A stretch of 64,000 nt of DNA from Neostapfia colusana (Eukaryota > Streptophyta > Magnoliopsida > Poales > Poaceae): positions 30,662,720-30,726,719 of the forward strand of contig JASWHV010000008.1 in the NCBI GenBank assembly GCA_030760725.1. The letters are read 5' to 3'. A program made the translations under genes and the position numbers. Position 1 is the stretch's first letter, and each line of letters opens with the position of its first letter. The notes below the pieces were generated by a model. The model searched no databases. It was not told the origin of the DNA and saw only the letters and a program-made list of their open reading frames with translations. Shown one piece after another: positions 1-10,828 of the stretch.

Positions 1-446
1 GAATAGAGGTTAGAAAGTTAGGTTGATCCCCCTCACTATATGCATCAAGGTGGGTTGGACTATATATATTAGCCCATATGAGGATGTGAACAAGTGCCGA
101 GGCATCTCACACCTCTTTCTACTTATGTGTGGGTATGGGCAACGCTTGAGACGTTTCACAACTCACACTAAGCACACAATCACAAACAATCACCACAAGG
201 GCTCACACAACTCCTATTCAAGGCTTATTCAATGGGGGTCCTATATGGCTTAGGGTGATGCCAAATCTGTGATCCAACTATGGATTCTCCTAGGCTTGTA
301 TCCTATGGTCAGCGTGGCTTAGCTTACCAATCTGTGATCTATCTCGGTTGTGTGATCTACGATCAACCCGTGGCAGGTTGACACCAATCTGTCCTGATAC
401 CAACTTGTGACCTCTATCTAAGCGTGTAACCTATCGTCAACCCGTG
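1..446 (-). other. Gypsy-A leader with repeated copies of its LTR/primer-site junction
   Basis: Untranslated leader downstream of the primer site on the minus strand. It has no convincing ORF. Between about 320 and 470 the junction sequence (ACCAATCTGTGA-like, with CAACCCGTGGC next to it) recurs at 326-337, 382-391, 395-412 and 451-470, and CAACCCGTGGC occurs at 364-374 and 438-448. This suggests small duplications of the LTR/primer-site boundary. Confidence 0.55.
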
Positions 447-458
447 GCTCTGATACCA
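447..458 (-). other. Gypsy-A primer binding site
   Basis: The plus strand reads gctctgatacca, the complement of TGGTATCAGAGC, which is the usual plant site pairing with the 3' end of initiator methionine tRNA. It lies 3 nt from the LTR terminus at 462, as expected just inside a 5' LTR. This fixes the element on the minus strand. Confidence 0.85.
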
Positions 459-461
459 ATC

Positions 462-2580
462 TGTGACGCCCTCAATTCTGTGAAAAACCACGAAACTGAG
501 AACTAATGCATATGTGTGCCCAGGATGTTCATCACACATATACACATCATCCACAAACTGAATTTCAAAATATATATGACCACGAATAACAGAGTTTATT
601 ACAATTTCTCATGAGTCTTGGACTCATGCTCTCAGCGGAAGTCTTAATCTAACAGCGGAAGCCTTTATTCTAGCAGCGGAAGTCTTCTAACTAATGCGGA
701 AGCAATCTAAACAGCAGCAGCAGCTCCATCTCTGCTCCATCCCCACAGGCAAATTTGAGGACAGATTACACGCCTAATGCTCCACCTGGTCTTCATAGTA
801 ATCTTCTCCTGTTGCTGATGATGAAATAATAATGCAAGTTTGAGTACAATGATGTACTCAGCAAGTGCGGGAAAATATGCTATGTAGCTCACAACAAGGT
901 AGGTATAAAAGGCTCATTGCAGAAAGAAAAGTTATTTATCAAAACCACGCTAAAACAACAACTTATCTTTAAGTGAATGTAATCCCAACATGTATTAAAA
1001 TACCAATCATACCTCCATTATATTCATCACTTTCCAGACTCTAATCAACTTCATTCTTGCTCACGAATACCTTCTCGTATTCGCTACCATCTCACGAATA
1101 CCATCTCGTATTTGCTACCATTTCATCTCATAACCAATTCTGTTTCACACCGAGACCAATCTCGTTGCCACGAGTCAACAGTCATGTAACCAATCTTATC
1201 ACCCGGACTCAACAGTCCCAAAAACCAAACCAAAATCAAACCATAACAAAAACCATCCAACTAATCATGGAAGTTGGCCAGGCGCTCGTGACCGTAAGCT
1301 CGGCTATCATGATAGTTTTAAGACTCTGCAGATGTTGTACCACTTTACCCACAAGTTTGTGACTTCGTCACCCATCGGCGACTGCAGAACCTCCATTATA
1401 CCAGTACACAACCGTCGGTGTATGGTCAAGAGATCACAAAATAGTCTTTACAAAGGGGCTACTAGATGTATGGACTCACTAAGGTTTCACCGGCAGGCTA
1501 GAATCTCCAATTCTCCCACCCACAGGCCCTCTCTTGTGCCATGCATTTCCCAGGGCAGTCCTCACTCGACTCCCATTCCCCGCGCCTTCCACGGTCCATA
1601 AAAATCTAGCAACTTACCTAATTACTCAGCTAAGCCGCACCCATACTTGGCCTTGTGGTGGCACTGTTACCCAGGCATGTGCTCGCATGAACCGGTCCAT
1701 AGATCTACGGCAAGTAAACCACCATCTCATGCTACCTCATTCACAAAGCCGGCTTGCCTAGATCTCCCTCCAATCCATGTTTATTAGCAACATCAGTTTC
1801 TCATTATCATTACGAGTGCAGTTAGCTAGACACATCTATCTCGCTCCCCGTAATCCCATGGACTCAGCGAAGCATAAAAGTAAAAACCATACCCGACTCA
1901 TAAACTTCCCAGGCGACAGGTGTTTTAACCAAAACTAGTAAACTCCTATAAAAGGTTTCCCATCATGTTTGACTCAGCACACACACCTTTTTGCAAAACA
2001 AAACAGTTTCCCAAAACATAGGATCAATATGGTCAAGGGGCACTTGCCTTGTTCTGGCGGTTCCTGTTGCTCAAAATCTTGTTGTTGTAGTCCATTGTAG
2101 GTAGCTCCCTGAGCTTGTCCTTCTATACACGATCACACACATACAAGATCCATAGCAATTAATATCATGCATAAACTCTACTTTAAGATACAATGATGTA
2201 TATGCATGTTAATCCTATGGTGCAGTTTTTATTAGGTCGGTTTGTACCTGTTCTAGCATGGATTGCATGGTTTTATGATGAACAGAGGTGTTCGGATCAA
2301 ATGTGGATGTGGCGATGATCTTGTCTTTAGATCTAGATCAAACCGATCAACAAGTGATCTGTCCATGAAAAAGTTTCTCTTCGAAAGGAATCGAAGAATA
2401 GATGCAAAGAAAACGCGATGATGTCGTAAGGTGGTATTGGAGACCTACCTTATGTTCTTCTTAGTCTCGGGGTCCTTCTCCTATCAGACAGATCGTTGGG
2501 GCTCTCTTCCGGCGATCTCTCTCGACCAAACTCCGGTGAAGGGTTTATTTGGCGAGCTGGGGCTAGGGCTCTAAGTCGTC
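462..2580 (-). repeat. Gypsy-A LTR, left segment
   Basis: Begins TGTGACGCCC next to the primer site and is cut at 2580 by Copia-A; the last five bases (tcgtc) are the target duplication. Bases 1289-1750 resemble a block in the Gypsy-D LTRs (47843-48310 and 57108-57575), with shared phrases such as gtaccact, acccacaag and gaacctccattat. This is evidence that the two elements are related. No ORF here looks genuine. Confidence 0.8.
2576..2580. repeat. Target site duplication of Copia-A, left copy (tcgtc)
   Basis: The five bases tcgtc directly precede the 5' LTR and recur at 14726-14730 directly after the 3' LTR. Matching duplications show Copia-A is a single intact insertion. Confidence 0.95.
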
Positions 2581-2926
2581 TGAAAGCATCTAGGCCCCCG
2601 TGAGATATGGTTTTGGTGATTAATGACAACCGTTCGTTATCACTAATGAGTTTGTGGATGCGAGGTTTCACATATATCACATCAACCGTTAATGAACTAT
2701 CTATTCACACCATCTACTGCTCATTGGATACAAATGGAGACCCCTCAACGATCTATTCTAAGGGGTCATTCGATATGAAGAACTCATACAAATCTATTCT
2801 ATCGAAATTGGCAACACAAGAAGCTTACACTTTACCGTAATATCATTTCAAACAAGTGTCAAAGAGGTCACTCAAGAAGATTCCAAAGGATCAACTCAAA
2901 ATAACTCGAAGCAAACAAGTTGCATT

Positions 2927-3327
2927 CACCGGATCATCCGATGTCTTGCAAAATGACTACATCGGTCGAGTTTGAGTTGGCAGAAGAAGAAGACCTCAGA
3001 TTCCAGTACTCATCGGATCATCCGATGTGAAGGAAGTGGCACATCGGTTGAGTTCACCCGAAGGTTGATATCTGAGTTATTATGAAGATATACACACCGG
3101 ACCATCCGATGAGGAAGTAAGTATACATCGGTCAAATTCAACAAAGACAATATTTCTGACCCAATTCTGAAGATCAACTCACCGGATCATCCGATGATAA
3201 ATTGAAGTAACATCGGTCGATTAAAAGATCCAACGGTTATATCCAACGGTCACATCTGACACGTGACATCAGCTAATTTGGAATTCGACCGATGATCATA
3301 TAAAGGGGTGCATCGGAGGATCCGATG
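2927..3327 (+). promoter_or_regulatory. Copia-A U3 array of palindrome + half-site modules
   Basis: Palindromes of the type CATCGGATCATCCGATG (8-bp arms, 1-nt centre) lie at 2927-2943, 3011-3027, 3095-3111, 3180-3196 and 3311-3327. The first four are followed by a half-site CATCGGTCGA or close variant at 2960, 3042, 3126 and 3211, with gaps of 16, 14, 14 and 14 nt. The fifth is preceded by the reverse half-site TCGACCGATG at 3285-3294 with a 16-nt gap, i.e. the same module reversed. The array ends about 50 bp upstream of the TATA box, which suggests binding sites for a regulator. The binding protein is unknown. Confidence 0.8.
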
Positions 3328-3379
3328 CTAACTGACAAAGTCTGCCCACTTTTCCAACGGCTATCTCGTGTGGGCTGGC

Positions 3380-3387
3380 TATAAATA
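3380..3387 (+). promoter_or_regulatory. Candidate TATA box of the Copia-A LTR
   Basis: TATAAATA lies downstream of the palindrome array and 650 bp before the LTR end. The same sequence is at 14068-14075 in the 3' LTR. Likely LTR core promoter, on motif and position. Confidence 0.65.
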
Positions 3388-4039
3388 CCCCTCCAACCGG
3401 CCATTTCGACAAGTCTTGATCTCCTGAGCCTCACTACACATTCTCAAGCATTCAAGACCAAGAGCTACCACTTCCACACTTCAAAACCTCTTGTAATCCA
3501 ACTATAGGTTATATCTAGCTAGAGAGAAGCTTGTGTGCGTCCATTCTTAGTGATTGGAATCTCTAGGCTAGTGAGAGAGAGTGTCTCGGTGACTTCTCTC
3601 ACCTTGTAAACGTTGGAGGAAGAAAAGATCCCTCCGGAGCTTACCAAGGTGTTTGTGGAAGCCCGGAGAATCACCGTTGTACAAGGCTTGAGCTCCACCT
3701 TGCCGGAGAGGGCGAACGGAGAAAGATAGTGGATTCCCTTGTCTTGGTGACTTGGGAGTGGCCATACCCTTTGGTGGGTGCCACAACGTGGACGTAGGAA
3801 GATTTTTATGATCTTACCGAACCACGGGAAAAATCGCCGTGTCTCCGAGTCTCCGCGGGAGTTTGCCTTTCTCTCATCACCCCTTACTATTACACTTTTA
3901 CTATTCCGCACTTAACTCTCTTACTTGCGTACTTAGTTTGCATAGGGAATTGGGCTTCAACCATTAAAGTTTTAAATTGCTCTAAAATTTTAAAAAAGCC
4001 CAATTCACCCCCCCTCTTGGGCGTTTCGATCCTTACAAT

Positions 4040-4051
4040 TGGTATCAGAGC
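4040..4051 (+). other. Copia-A primer binding site
   Basis: TGGTATCAGAGC, complementary to the 3' end of plant initiator methionine tRNA, lies 2 nt after the 5' LTR. It primes minus-strand cDNA synthesis. Confidence 0.93.
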
Positions 4052-4097
4052 TTGGTTGCTCATTGGATCATTCTAGCTTCACCGCTAGAGAGCAAAA

Positions 4098-6215
4098 ATG
4101 GCCAAGAATGGGGGTTCGGTTCCTACCTTCGAGGGCAAGAATTTTGCTTATTGGAAAGCACGCATGCGCGCTTACCTTGAGGCAATTGCTCCCAAAGTGT
4201 GGGAAGCGACCCATGCGGGGTTTGGAAATCTTGACTATGTTGGAGACCAATTAAAATGGGATGCCAAGGCTAGAAATGCCATATATGAATGCATTAGTCA
4301 AGATGTTTTTGCTAGGATTGCTAGCAAGGAAAAAGCATGTGAAATTTGGGCATGTCTAGTTGAAATACATGAGGGCTCATCTCGTGTCAAAGAACTCAAA
4401 TATCACATGCTTAAATCAAAATATGATGAATTTAAGATGTTTCCTCATGAAAACGTTAATCAAATGTTTTCTCGTTTAAATGTGCTCATTGAGGAAATTA
4501 ACGCACTTGATATTGCTTCTCTTGGCAAGGGACTTATAAATCGCAAGATCCTCATGCTTCTACCCAAGCCCAAGTACAACATTATCAATTCAATGCTCCA
4601 AAAAGAGTCACTAGACAACATTGAAGTTTCGGAGCTCATTGGAGAAATTCATGCTCATGAAATGAGCGTACTTGGAATGATGGAGGAGTCATCATCAAAA
4701 ACCATTGCTCTCAAGGCGTTAACCAAGAAGACAACTCCCAAGAAGAAGAAAGTGGTTGAGCCTAGCTCAAGTGAAGAAGAGCAAGAAACAAGCGAAGATG
4801 ATGATGATGAGCTTGCTTTGATGATGAGAAAATTCTCACGCCTCAACTCTAAGATTGCAAAGAAGGGATACTCTTTTGATCCCAAAAAGAAAGCCTTCTT
4901 GCCAAGAAAAGATGAAAACAAGACGTGCTACAATTGTGGTGATCTAGGCCACATATCATATGACTGCCCAAGACCGGACAAAAGAAAGGAAATTGGCAAG
5001 CATCACAAGCTAGAAGAAAGTGATGATGAAGAGGAGGTCAAGCCCAAGCGCTCCTTTGGAAAGAAGAAATTTGACAAAGGCAAGAAAACCAAGCTCTTTC
5101 CAAAGAAAAGAAGAGGGCCTCAAAAGGTCTTCATGTGTGAAGCAAATGAGTGGATCACGGATGAAGAGTCAAGCGACGAAGATAGTGAAGATGAAGAAAA
5201 CTTGGCGGGCCTCGCCATCGTCAACAAGAATGACTCCCCTCTTCGTCCACCTCCTATGTGCCTAATGGCGAAAGGTAACTCAAAGGTATGTGAAGACTCT
5301 AGCGATGATGATGAGGAGCTTTCACCCGATGAATTAGCATCCATGATTAGTGAATATCATGCCATGATAAAAAGGGAAAAGGCTAAGGTTAAGGCTCTTG
5401 AGCTAGCTCGTGCTAAGCTTGAAAGTGCTAACCTCGATTTGCATGACAAGTATGTAACCATACTTAAAGAGCATGACACGCTCAAATTAAATGTCAAACA
5501 AAACGAGGATGAAAATGCTACAATCAAGCTTAAGTATCATGAGCTTGACTTAGCTAACTTAGCACTCTTGGCAAAGCACAATGAGTTGGTTCAAGAACAT
5601 GAAGTGCTTAACCGTGCTTATGAAGCTATTGAACTTGAATTGAAAAACACAAAGAAAGAAACCCTTGATGGCAAAATATCATCTAATTCACATGCCACTA
5701 ATGTTTTGGATAAGTCTTTGCCTTTGAAAGCAAGCCCTAGGGAGAAGGAGCTAATGGACGAAATTGAAAGTCTTCGCTCTAGTGTGGCAAGACTCTCTAA
5801 GGGGGAGGACAAGCACAAGGAAATCCTCTACCAACAAGTGAAAAGCTTCAACAAGAGAGGACTTGGATCCTTCCCGGTACCCAACAAAGGAAAGGTGCCC
5901 TCACCGGAGCTTAGGACAAGCTTCATCAAGGAAGTTGGGTCATATTGCCAACATTGTGAGGTCACCGGACATCACACGAGGGAGTGTCCTCTTCCCAACC
6001 GTCCTTCTCCCAAATTGCCTCCTAACTACAAATCTACTTTCAATGATTATCACTATCTATTGAGCAAAGTAGGTGGAAAGGTGAAGGCAAGGTTCATCGG
6101 CAAAGACATCAAGGGCATGAAGGGGAAGCTCCCCAAGCAACTTTGGGTTCCAAAATCACTTGTATCACACATACAAGGACCTAAGTTGGCTTGGGTTCCT
6201 AAACTCAAAAACTAA
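4098..6215 (+). CDS. Copia-A Gag polyprotein (705 aa)
   Basis: Structural capsid protein of the virus-like particle. The N-terminus (about residues 1-60) has the DUF4219-like signature of copia Gag (FEGKNFAYWKARMRAYLEA), followed by a UBN2-like Gag region to about residue 200. A CCHC zinc knuckle (CYNCGDLGHISYDC) lies near residue 278 and a second (CQHCEVTGHHTREC) near residue 620. Between them are acidic/lysine-rich stretches and a probable coiled coil (about residues 425-560). At 705 residues it is long for copia Gag, as in SIRE-like elements. The ATG at 4098 is the first suitable one, 46 nt after the primer site. The frame is open to TAA at 6213; pol follows in the -1 frame. Confidence 0.93.
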   Translation: MAKNGGSVPTFEGKNFAYWKARMRAYLEAIAPKVWEATHAGFGNLDYVGDQLKWDAKARNAIYECISQDVFARIASKEKACEIWACLVEIHEGSSRVKELKYHMLKSKYDEFKMFPHENVNQMFSRLNVLIEEINALDIASLGKGLINRKILMLLPKPKYNIINSMLQKESLDNIEVSELIGEIHAHEMSVLGMMEESSSKTIALKALTKKTTPKKKKVVEPSSSEEEQETSEDDDDELALMMRKFSRLNSKIAKKGYSFDPKKKAFLPRKDENKTCYNCGDLGHISYDCPRPDKRKEIGKHHKLEESDDEEEVKPKRSFGKKKFDKGKKTKLFPKKRRGPQKVFMCEANEWITDEESSDEDSEDEENLAGLAIVNKNDSPLRPPPMCLMAKGNSKVCEDSSDDDEELSPDELASMISEYHAMIKREKAKVKALELARAKLESANLDLHDKYVTILKEHDTLKLNVKQNEDENATIKLKYHELDLANLALLAKHNELVQEHEVLNRAYEAIELELKNTKKETLDGKISSNSHATNVLDKSLPLKASPREKELMDEIESLRSSVARLSKGEDKHKEILYQQVKSFNKRGLGSFPVPNKGKVPSPELRTSFIKEVGSYCQHCEVTGHHTRECPLPNRPSPKLPPNYKSTFNDYHYLLSKVGGKVKARFIGKDIKGMKGKLPKQLWVPKSLVSHIQGPKLAWVPKLKN

Positions 6216-6229
6216 CTTCATGTGTGTAG

Positions 6230-9200
6230 GTGAACTACAAAGCCGGAGGAAAGCATTGGGTACTCGATAGTGGGTGCACTCAACATATGACCGGCAATGA
6301 TGGTATGTTCACCTCCATAGAAAACCCCGGCAATCATGAACAAGTCACCTTTGGTGATAACTCAAAGGGGAAGGTAATTGGTTTGGGTAAAATTGCTATT
6401 TCTCATGATTTGTCCATCTCTAATGTGCTTTACGTTAAGTCTCTTAGCTTTAATTTACTTTCTATTGCACAATTATGTGATCTTGGACTAACGTGCACAT
6501 TTGACAAGAATGGTGTTGTGGTGACTAGTGAGTCAAGTAAAGAACTAATATTCAAAGGTTTTCGGCATGGACATCTTTACTTGGTGGACTTCTCCAACAA
6601 GGATGCTAGCTTGACCACTTGTCTTTTCACCAAGACTAGTTTGGGATGGCTATGGCATCGGCGCATTGCTCACATTGGGATGAGCAAGCTCAAGAAGTCA
6701 TTCAAGCTTGGGATGGTGACCGGCGTGAAGGATGTCACATTTGAGAAGAACAAGCTTTGTAGCGCATGTCAAGCCGGGAAGCAAGTTGCCTCACACCATC
6801 CGTTAAAGACAATGGTGTCAACCTCCAAGCCACTTGAACTACTTCACATGGACCTCTTCGGACCGTCCACGTATCAAAGCCTTGGCGGTAACCTCTATTG
6901 TCTTGTTATTGTTGATGACTACTCTCGCTATGCTTGGACATTGTTCCTAGGCGACAAGGGTGAAACTCCGGAAATTTTCAAGACCTTCGCTAAATGAGCT
7001 CAAAGGGAATTTCAACTTCCCATCATCAAGGTCCGGAGTGACAACGGCACCGAGTTCAAGAACTACAACATTGGGGAGTGGTGTGATCGTGAAGGCGTGA
7101 AGCACGAGTTTTCGGCCACATACACCCCTCAACAAAATGGTGTCGTTGAAAGGAAGAACAAGACTCTCATCACCCTTGCAAGAGCAATGCTTGATGACTA
7201 TGGCACGTCGGAGAAGTTTTGGGCCGAAGCAATCAACACGGCGTGCCATGCCGCAAATAGGGTCTACCTTCATCGACTACTTCAAAAGACCCCATATGAG
7301 CTCCTCATTGGGAGAAAGCCCAACATCTCCTACTTCCGAGTCTTCGGGTGCAAGTGCTACATCTACCGCAAGAAAAGGCTCGGTAAGTTTGAAAGAAGGT
7401 GTGATGTTGGTATCTTTCTTGGTTATGCGTCAAACTCAAAAGCATATCGAGTATTCAACCGAACCTCCGGGTTAGTTGAAGAAAGTTGTGATGTTGAGTT
7501 TGATGAGACTAATGGCTCCCAAGAGGAGGGTTTTGGTCATGATGATATAGATGATGAGCCTCTACGAGAAGCTATGAAGAACATGACCATAGGAGACATC
7601 AAGCCCGAAGTTGAGGAGAGCCATGATCAAGGGGGAGCCTCAAGTTCCAACATCAACACCTCCATGGCGCCTCAAATTGATGAAGAAGAAGAGAAAAATG
7701 ATCCATTGCCAATGCAAGATTCACATGCCACACAACACCAAGAAGAAGAAGAAGTCCAAGGTCAAGTCCAACCACAAGACGAGCAAGATGCCTCACCGCC
7801 ACCAAGTGCCTCACAACCTCTTATGAGGCATGGGCGCATCTCCAAGGCACATCCGATGGATCAAATCATCGGAAGTCCGTCACGGGGAGTAAGTACTCGT
7901 TCTCGCCATGTTGCTTCATTTTGTGAGCACTACTCCTTTGTTTCGTGTGTAGAACCCACAAATATTGAGGAAGCACTCCTAGATCCCAATTGGGTGATGG
8001 CTATGCAAGAAGAACTCAACAACTTCACCCGCAATAAAGTTTGGGTATTGGAGGAGCGACCTAAGGACAAGAACGTCATCGGAACGAAGTGGGTGTACCG
8101 CAACAAACAAGACGAGAATGGCGTGGTGGTCCGCAACAAGGCAAGGCTTGTGGCCAAGGGTTTTTCACAAGTTGAAGGACTAGATTTTGGAGAGACATTT
8201 GCCCCGGTCGCACGGTTAGAAGCTATTCGTATACTCCTTGCTTTTGCTTCACATCACAATATTATGCTTTATCAAATGGATGTGAAAAGTGCCTTCCTCA
8301 ATGGTTATATTAACGAGCTTGTTTTCGTTGAGCAACCTCCCGGGTTTGAAGATCCGAGGAATCCTAACCATGTGTATAGGTTACACAAGGCGCTCTACGG
8401 GCTCAAGCAAGCACCTAGGGCATGGTATGAACGTCTTAGGGATTTCCTAGTCATGCAAGGATTCAAGATCGGGAGGGTGGACACTACACTTTTCACCAAA
8501 GACATCAACAGGGATTTATTTCTTTGTCAAATTTACGTTGATGACATTATTTTTGGCTCAACTAACAAATCTCTTAGTCTTGAGTTTGGCACCATGATGT
8601 CTAGGGAGTTCGAGATGTCAATGATTGGAGAACTCAATTTCTTCCTAGGATTTCAAATCAAGCAACTTCAAGAGGGGACTTTCATCTACCAAGAAAAGTA
8701 CACCAAAGACCTCTTGAAGAAGTTTGAAATGGAAGATTGCAGCTCAAGAAGTACTCCAATGGCAACAAATTGTCATCTCGACGCGGACATGGACGGTAAA
8801 CCTATTGATCAATCTCATTACCGTTCCATGATTGGTTCATTATTATATCTTACCGCATCTAGGCCCGATATCATGTTTAGTGTGTGCTTGTGTGCTCGCT
8901 TTCAAGCGGCACCTAAAGAATCGCATCGTAAGGCTGTCTTTAGGATACTTAGGTATCTCAAGCATACCCCAAGTGTAGGTTTGTGGTACCCCAAGAACGC
9001 TAGTTTTCATCTCTTGGGTTACTCGGATTCGGACTTTGCCGGATGCCGTGTGGATCGCAAGAGTACATCCGGTGGGTGCCACTTACTTGGGCGTTCCCTA
9101 GTATCTTGGTCGAGCAAAAAGCAAAACTCCGTGGCTTTGTCCACCGCGGAGGCAGAGTATATAGCGGCCGGTGCATGTTGTGCCCAAATTCTATATATGA

Positions 9201-9487
9201 AGCAAACCCTTTTGGACTTTGGAATTAAGTTTGATTGTGTGCCTCTCCTTTGTGACAATGAAAGTGCGGTTAAGATAGCTAGAAACCCCGTTCAACACTC
9301 CCGCACTAAGCACATTGATATTCGCCATCACTTCTTGCGGGATCATGAGGCTAAAGGAGACATCTCTTTGCAAGGTGTAAGGTCCGAAGAACAATTGGCG
9401 GATATCTTCACTAAACCACTTGATGAGAAAACTTTTTCTAGACTAAGAAGTGAATTAAATGTGCTAGATGCATCTAACGTCATGTAA
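6230..9487 (+). pseudogene. Copia-A Pol polyprotein, broken by one in-frame stop
   Basis: Encodes, in copia order, aspartic protease (WVLDSGCTQHMTG at the start), GAG-pre-integrase HHCC region (LWHRRIAHIG, CSAC), integrase core (HMDLFGP, RSDNGTEFK, NGVVERKN), RVT_2 reverse transcriptase (WVMAMQEELNNF; YVDDIIFG) and RNase H (STAEAEYIAAG, DIRHHFLRD), ending at TAA 9485. One TGA at 6995-6997, inside integrase, splits an otherwise open frame; both halves are in the same frame. A C-to-T change of an arginine codon would explain it. There is no ATG at the start: the frame opens just after an AG at 6228-6229, 14 nt past the gag stop, so expression is by frameshift, splicing or another route. Otherwise intact. 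Confidence 0.93.
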
Positions 9488-10035
9488 GTTGCCATGTTCA
9501 TGTAAGGTTGCATATCAAATAGGTCTTGTCTAACTCCCAAAGGATAGGGGCAAGCTAGAAATAGCTTTTCCTGAGGAAGCCTTTGGCAGGTTTAAACTTG
9601 GCAAGATAGATTTACATTATGCCTTGCATGATTCCTGCCATATAGACTTGCACTCATTCAATATCTTGCATCATTTTGGTTGGCATTGCATACGGTAGAT
9701 TGTCACAAAGGGAAACCACATCATGAGAAGGAGACTTGTTCAAAATGCAATAGCTCAACTCATATGATGTGGATAGAGCAAAATTCTAAAGGTACATGCT
9801 TTAAAGAGATAGAAGTTCTCTACACTCTAGCTCACAAAGCATGGGCCTTACATTTTCATGGTTTCACTCCTAACCTTGTGTGTTCTCTTTACTTAAGGGC
9901 TTAGCCAATATGTGGCACTATATTTAAGGCCTTATATTAGAGGTTAGGAGTCGCCCAAAAAGTCCTAAGACCAATCCGTATCTTTGTGTGCTTAAGTTCA
10001 AGGACATATATGGGCAGTCTTAGACTTTCTGTAGT
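9488..10035 (+). other. Copia-A spacer after pol
   Basis: Non-coding stretch between the pol stop and the internal palindrome array. Short ORFs here (for example 9680-9904) show no domain or composition signal. I see no other structure. Confidence 0.5.
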
Positions 10036-10297
10036 CATCGGATTATCCGATGCTAGGGCCAGCAGATCATCGGATCAATTGGTGCTTCAGTTCAAATCAG
10101 ATGTCACAAATAAACCGATGAGTTCATTTCAGAAGACATCGGAGCATCCGGTGTTCAGTTTTCCTGGTGCCCTGCAAAAGTCGACCGATGACCGCCACCT
10201 CAACATCGGTCCATCCGGTGTTCAAAGAGAGTTTTTGGAACAACTCTCTGTTGAACTCGACCGATGCATCCTCCGATGATCATCGGTCCATCCGGTG
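10036..10297 (+). promoter_or_regulatory. Copia-A internal palindrome array upstream of ORF3
   Basis: A second set of the U3 palindromes, between pol and ORF3: 10036-10052, 10068-10084, 10137-10153, 10204-10220 and 10281-10297. Reverse half-sites precede three of them: accgatg near 10114-10120, TCGACCGATG at 10181-10190 and 10257-10266, with gaps of 16, 13 and 14 nt. This is the U3 module in reverse orientation with the same spacing. It is followed by an A/T-rich tttaaaaagg near 10329 and then about 500 bp of leader before the ORF3 ATG, resembling a duplicated promoter for ORF3. Confidence 0.7.
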
Positions 10298-10828
10298 TGT
10301 TATGGGCGGATAGGGTTTGCCCAACAGTTTAAAAAGGAGGGGTCGGCCGCCGCCCGTTTTCTTCTTCTTTCCCGACCTCCGCCGCCACCCGACGCCCTCG
10401 CCGCCGCCTCTCCCACGCGCCTCCGCCTCCCAGTCACCGCCGCCGTCTCCCAGCCACCGCCGCCGGCTCCCAGCCGCCGCCGCAGCCTTCCAGGGGCCGC
10501 CGTCGCCGCCTCCCCGGCCGCCGCCGCCGCCTCCAAGGCGCAACCACCGCCGCCTCTCCACGCACGCCACCTCCAGTCGCCGGGCGCCGCCTTCCAGTCG
10601 CCGTCACCGGCTCTCCCGCGAGCGCCGCAGCTGTTCCAACGCACTGCCGCGCCTCCCTCGCCGTCTCCCCTCCTCCACTCGCCGCCGGCTCGCATCACCC
10701 TCTCCGCTAGGGTCTCGTCGAGCTTTGCCGTTCGTCGCTAAGGTTTGCTCCGTGCCGCGCGACGTCCTTCGTTGTTTTTCATCGTCAATTTCAACCGTCG
10801 CTAACCCTAGCTCTCAAATTGCATTAAG
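10298..10828 (+). other. CCG-rich putative 5' leader of Copia-A ORF3
   Basis: About 10340-10740 is very rich in C and G, with many ccgccg units. It gives long open frames on both strands that are composition artefacts. It lies between the internal palindrome array and the ORF3 ATG, so it may be the 5' UTR of a separate ORF3 transcript. Confidence 0.4.

Larger units (their letters stand above)
2581..4037 (+). repeat. Copia-A 5' LTR
   Basis: 1457 bp, starting TGAAAGCATC and ending GATCCTTACA; matches 13269-14725 almost perfectly. U3 holds five palindromes (2927-3327), followed by TATAAATA at 3380. The flanks are the TSD on the left and, after 2 nt, the primer site on the right. Confidence 0.97.
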
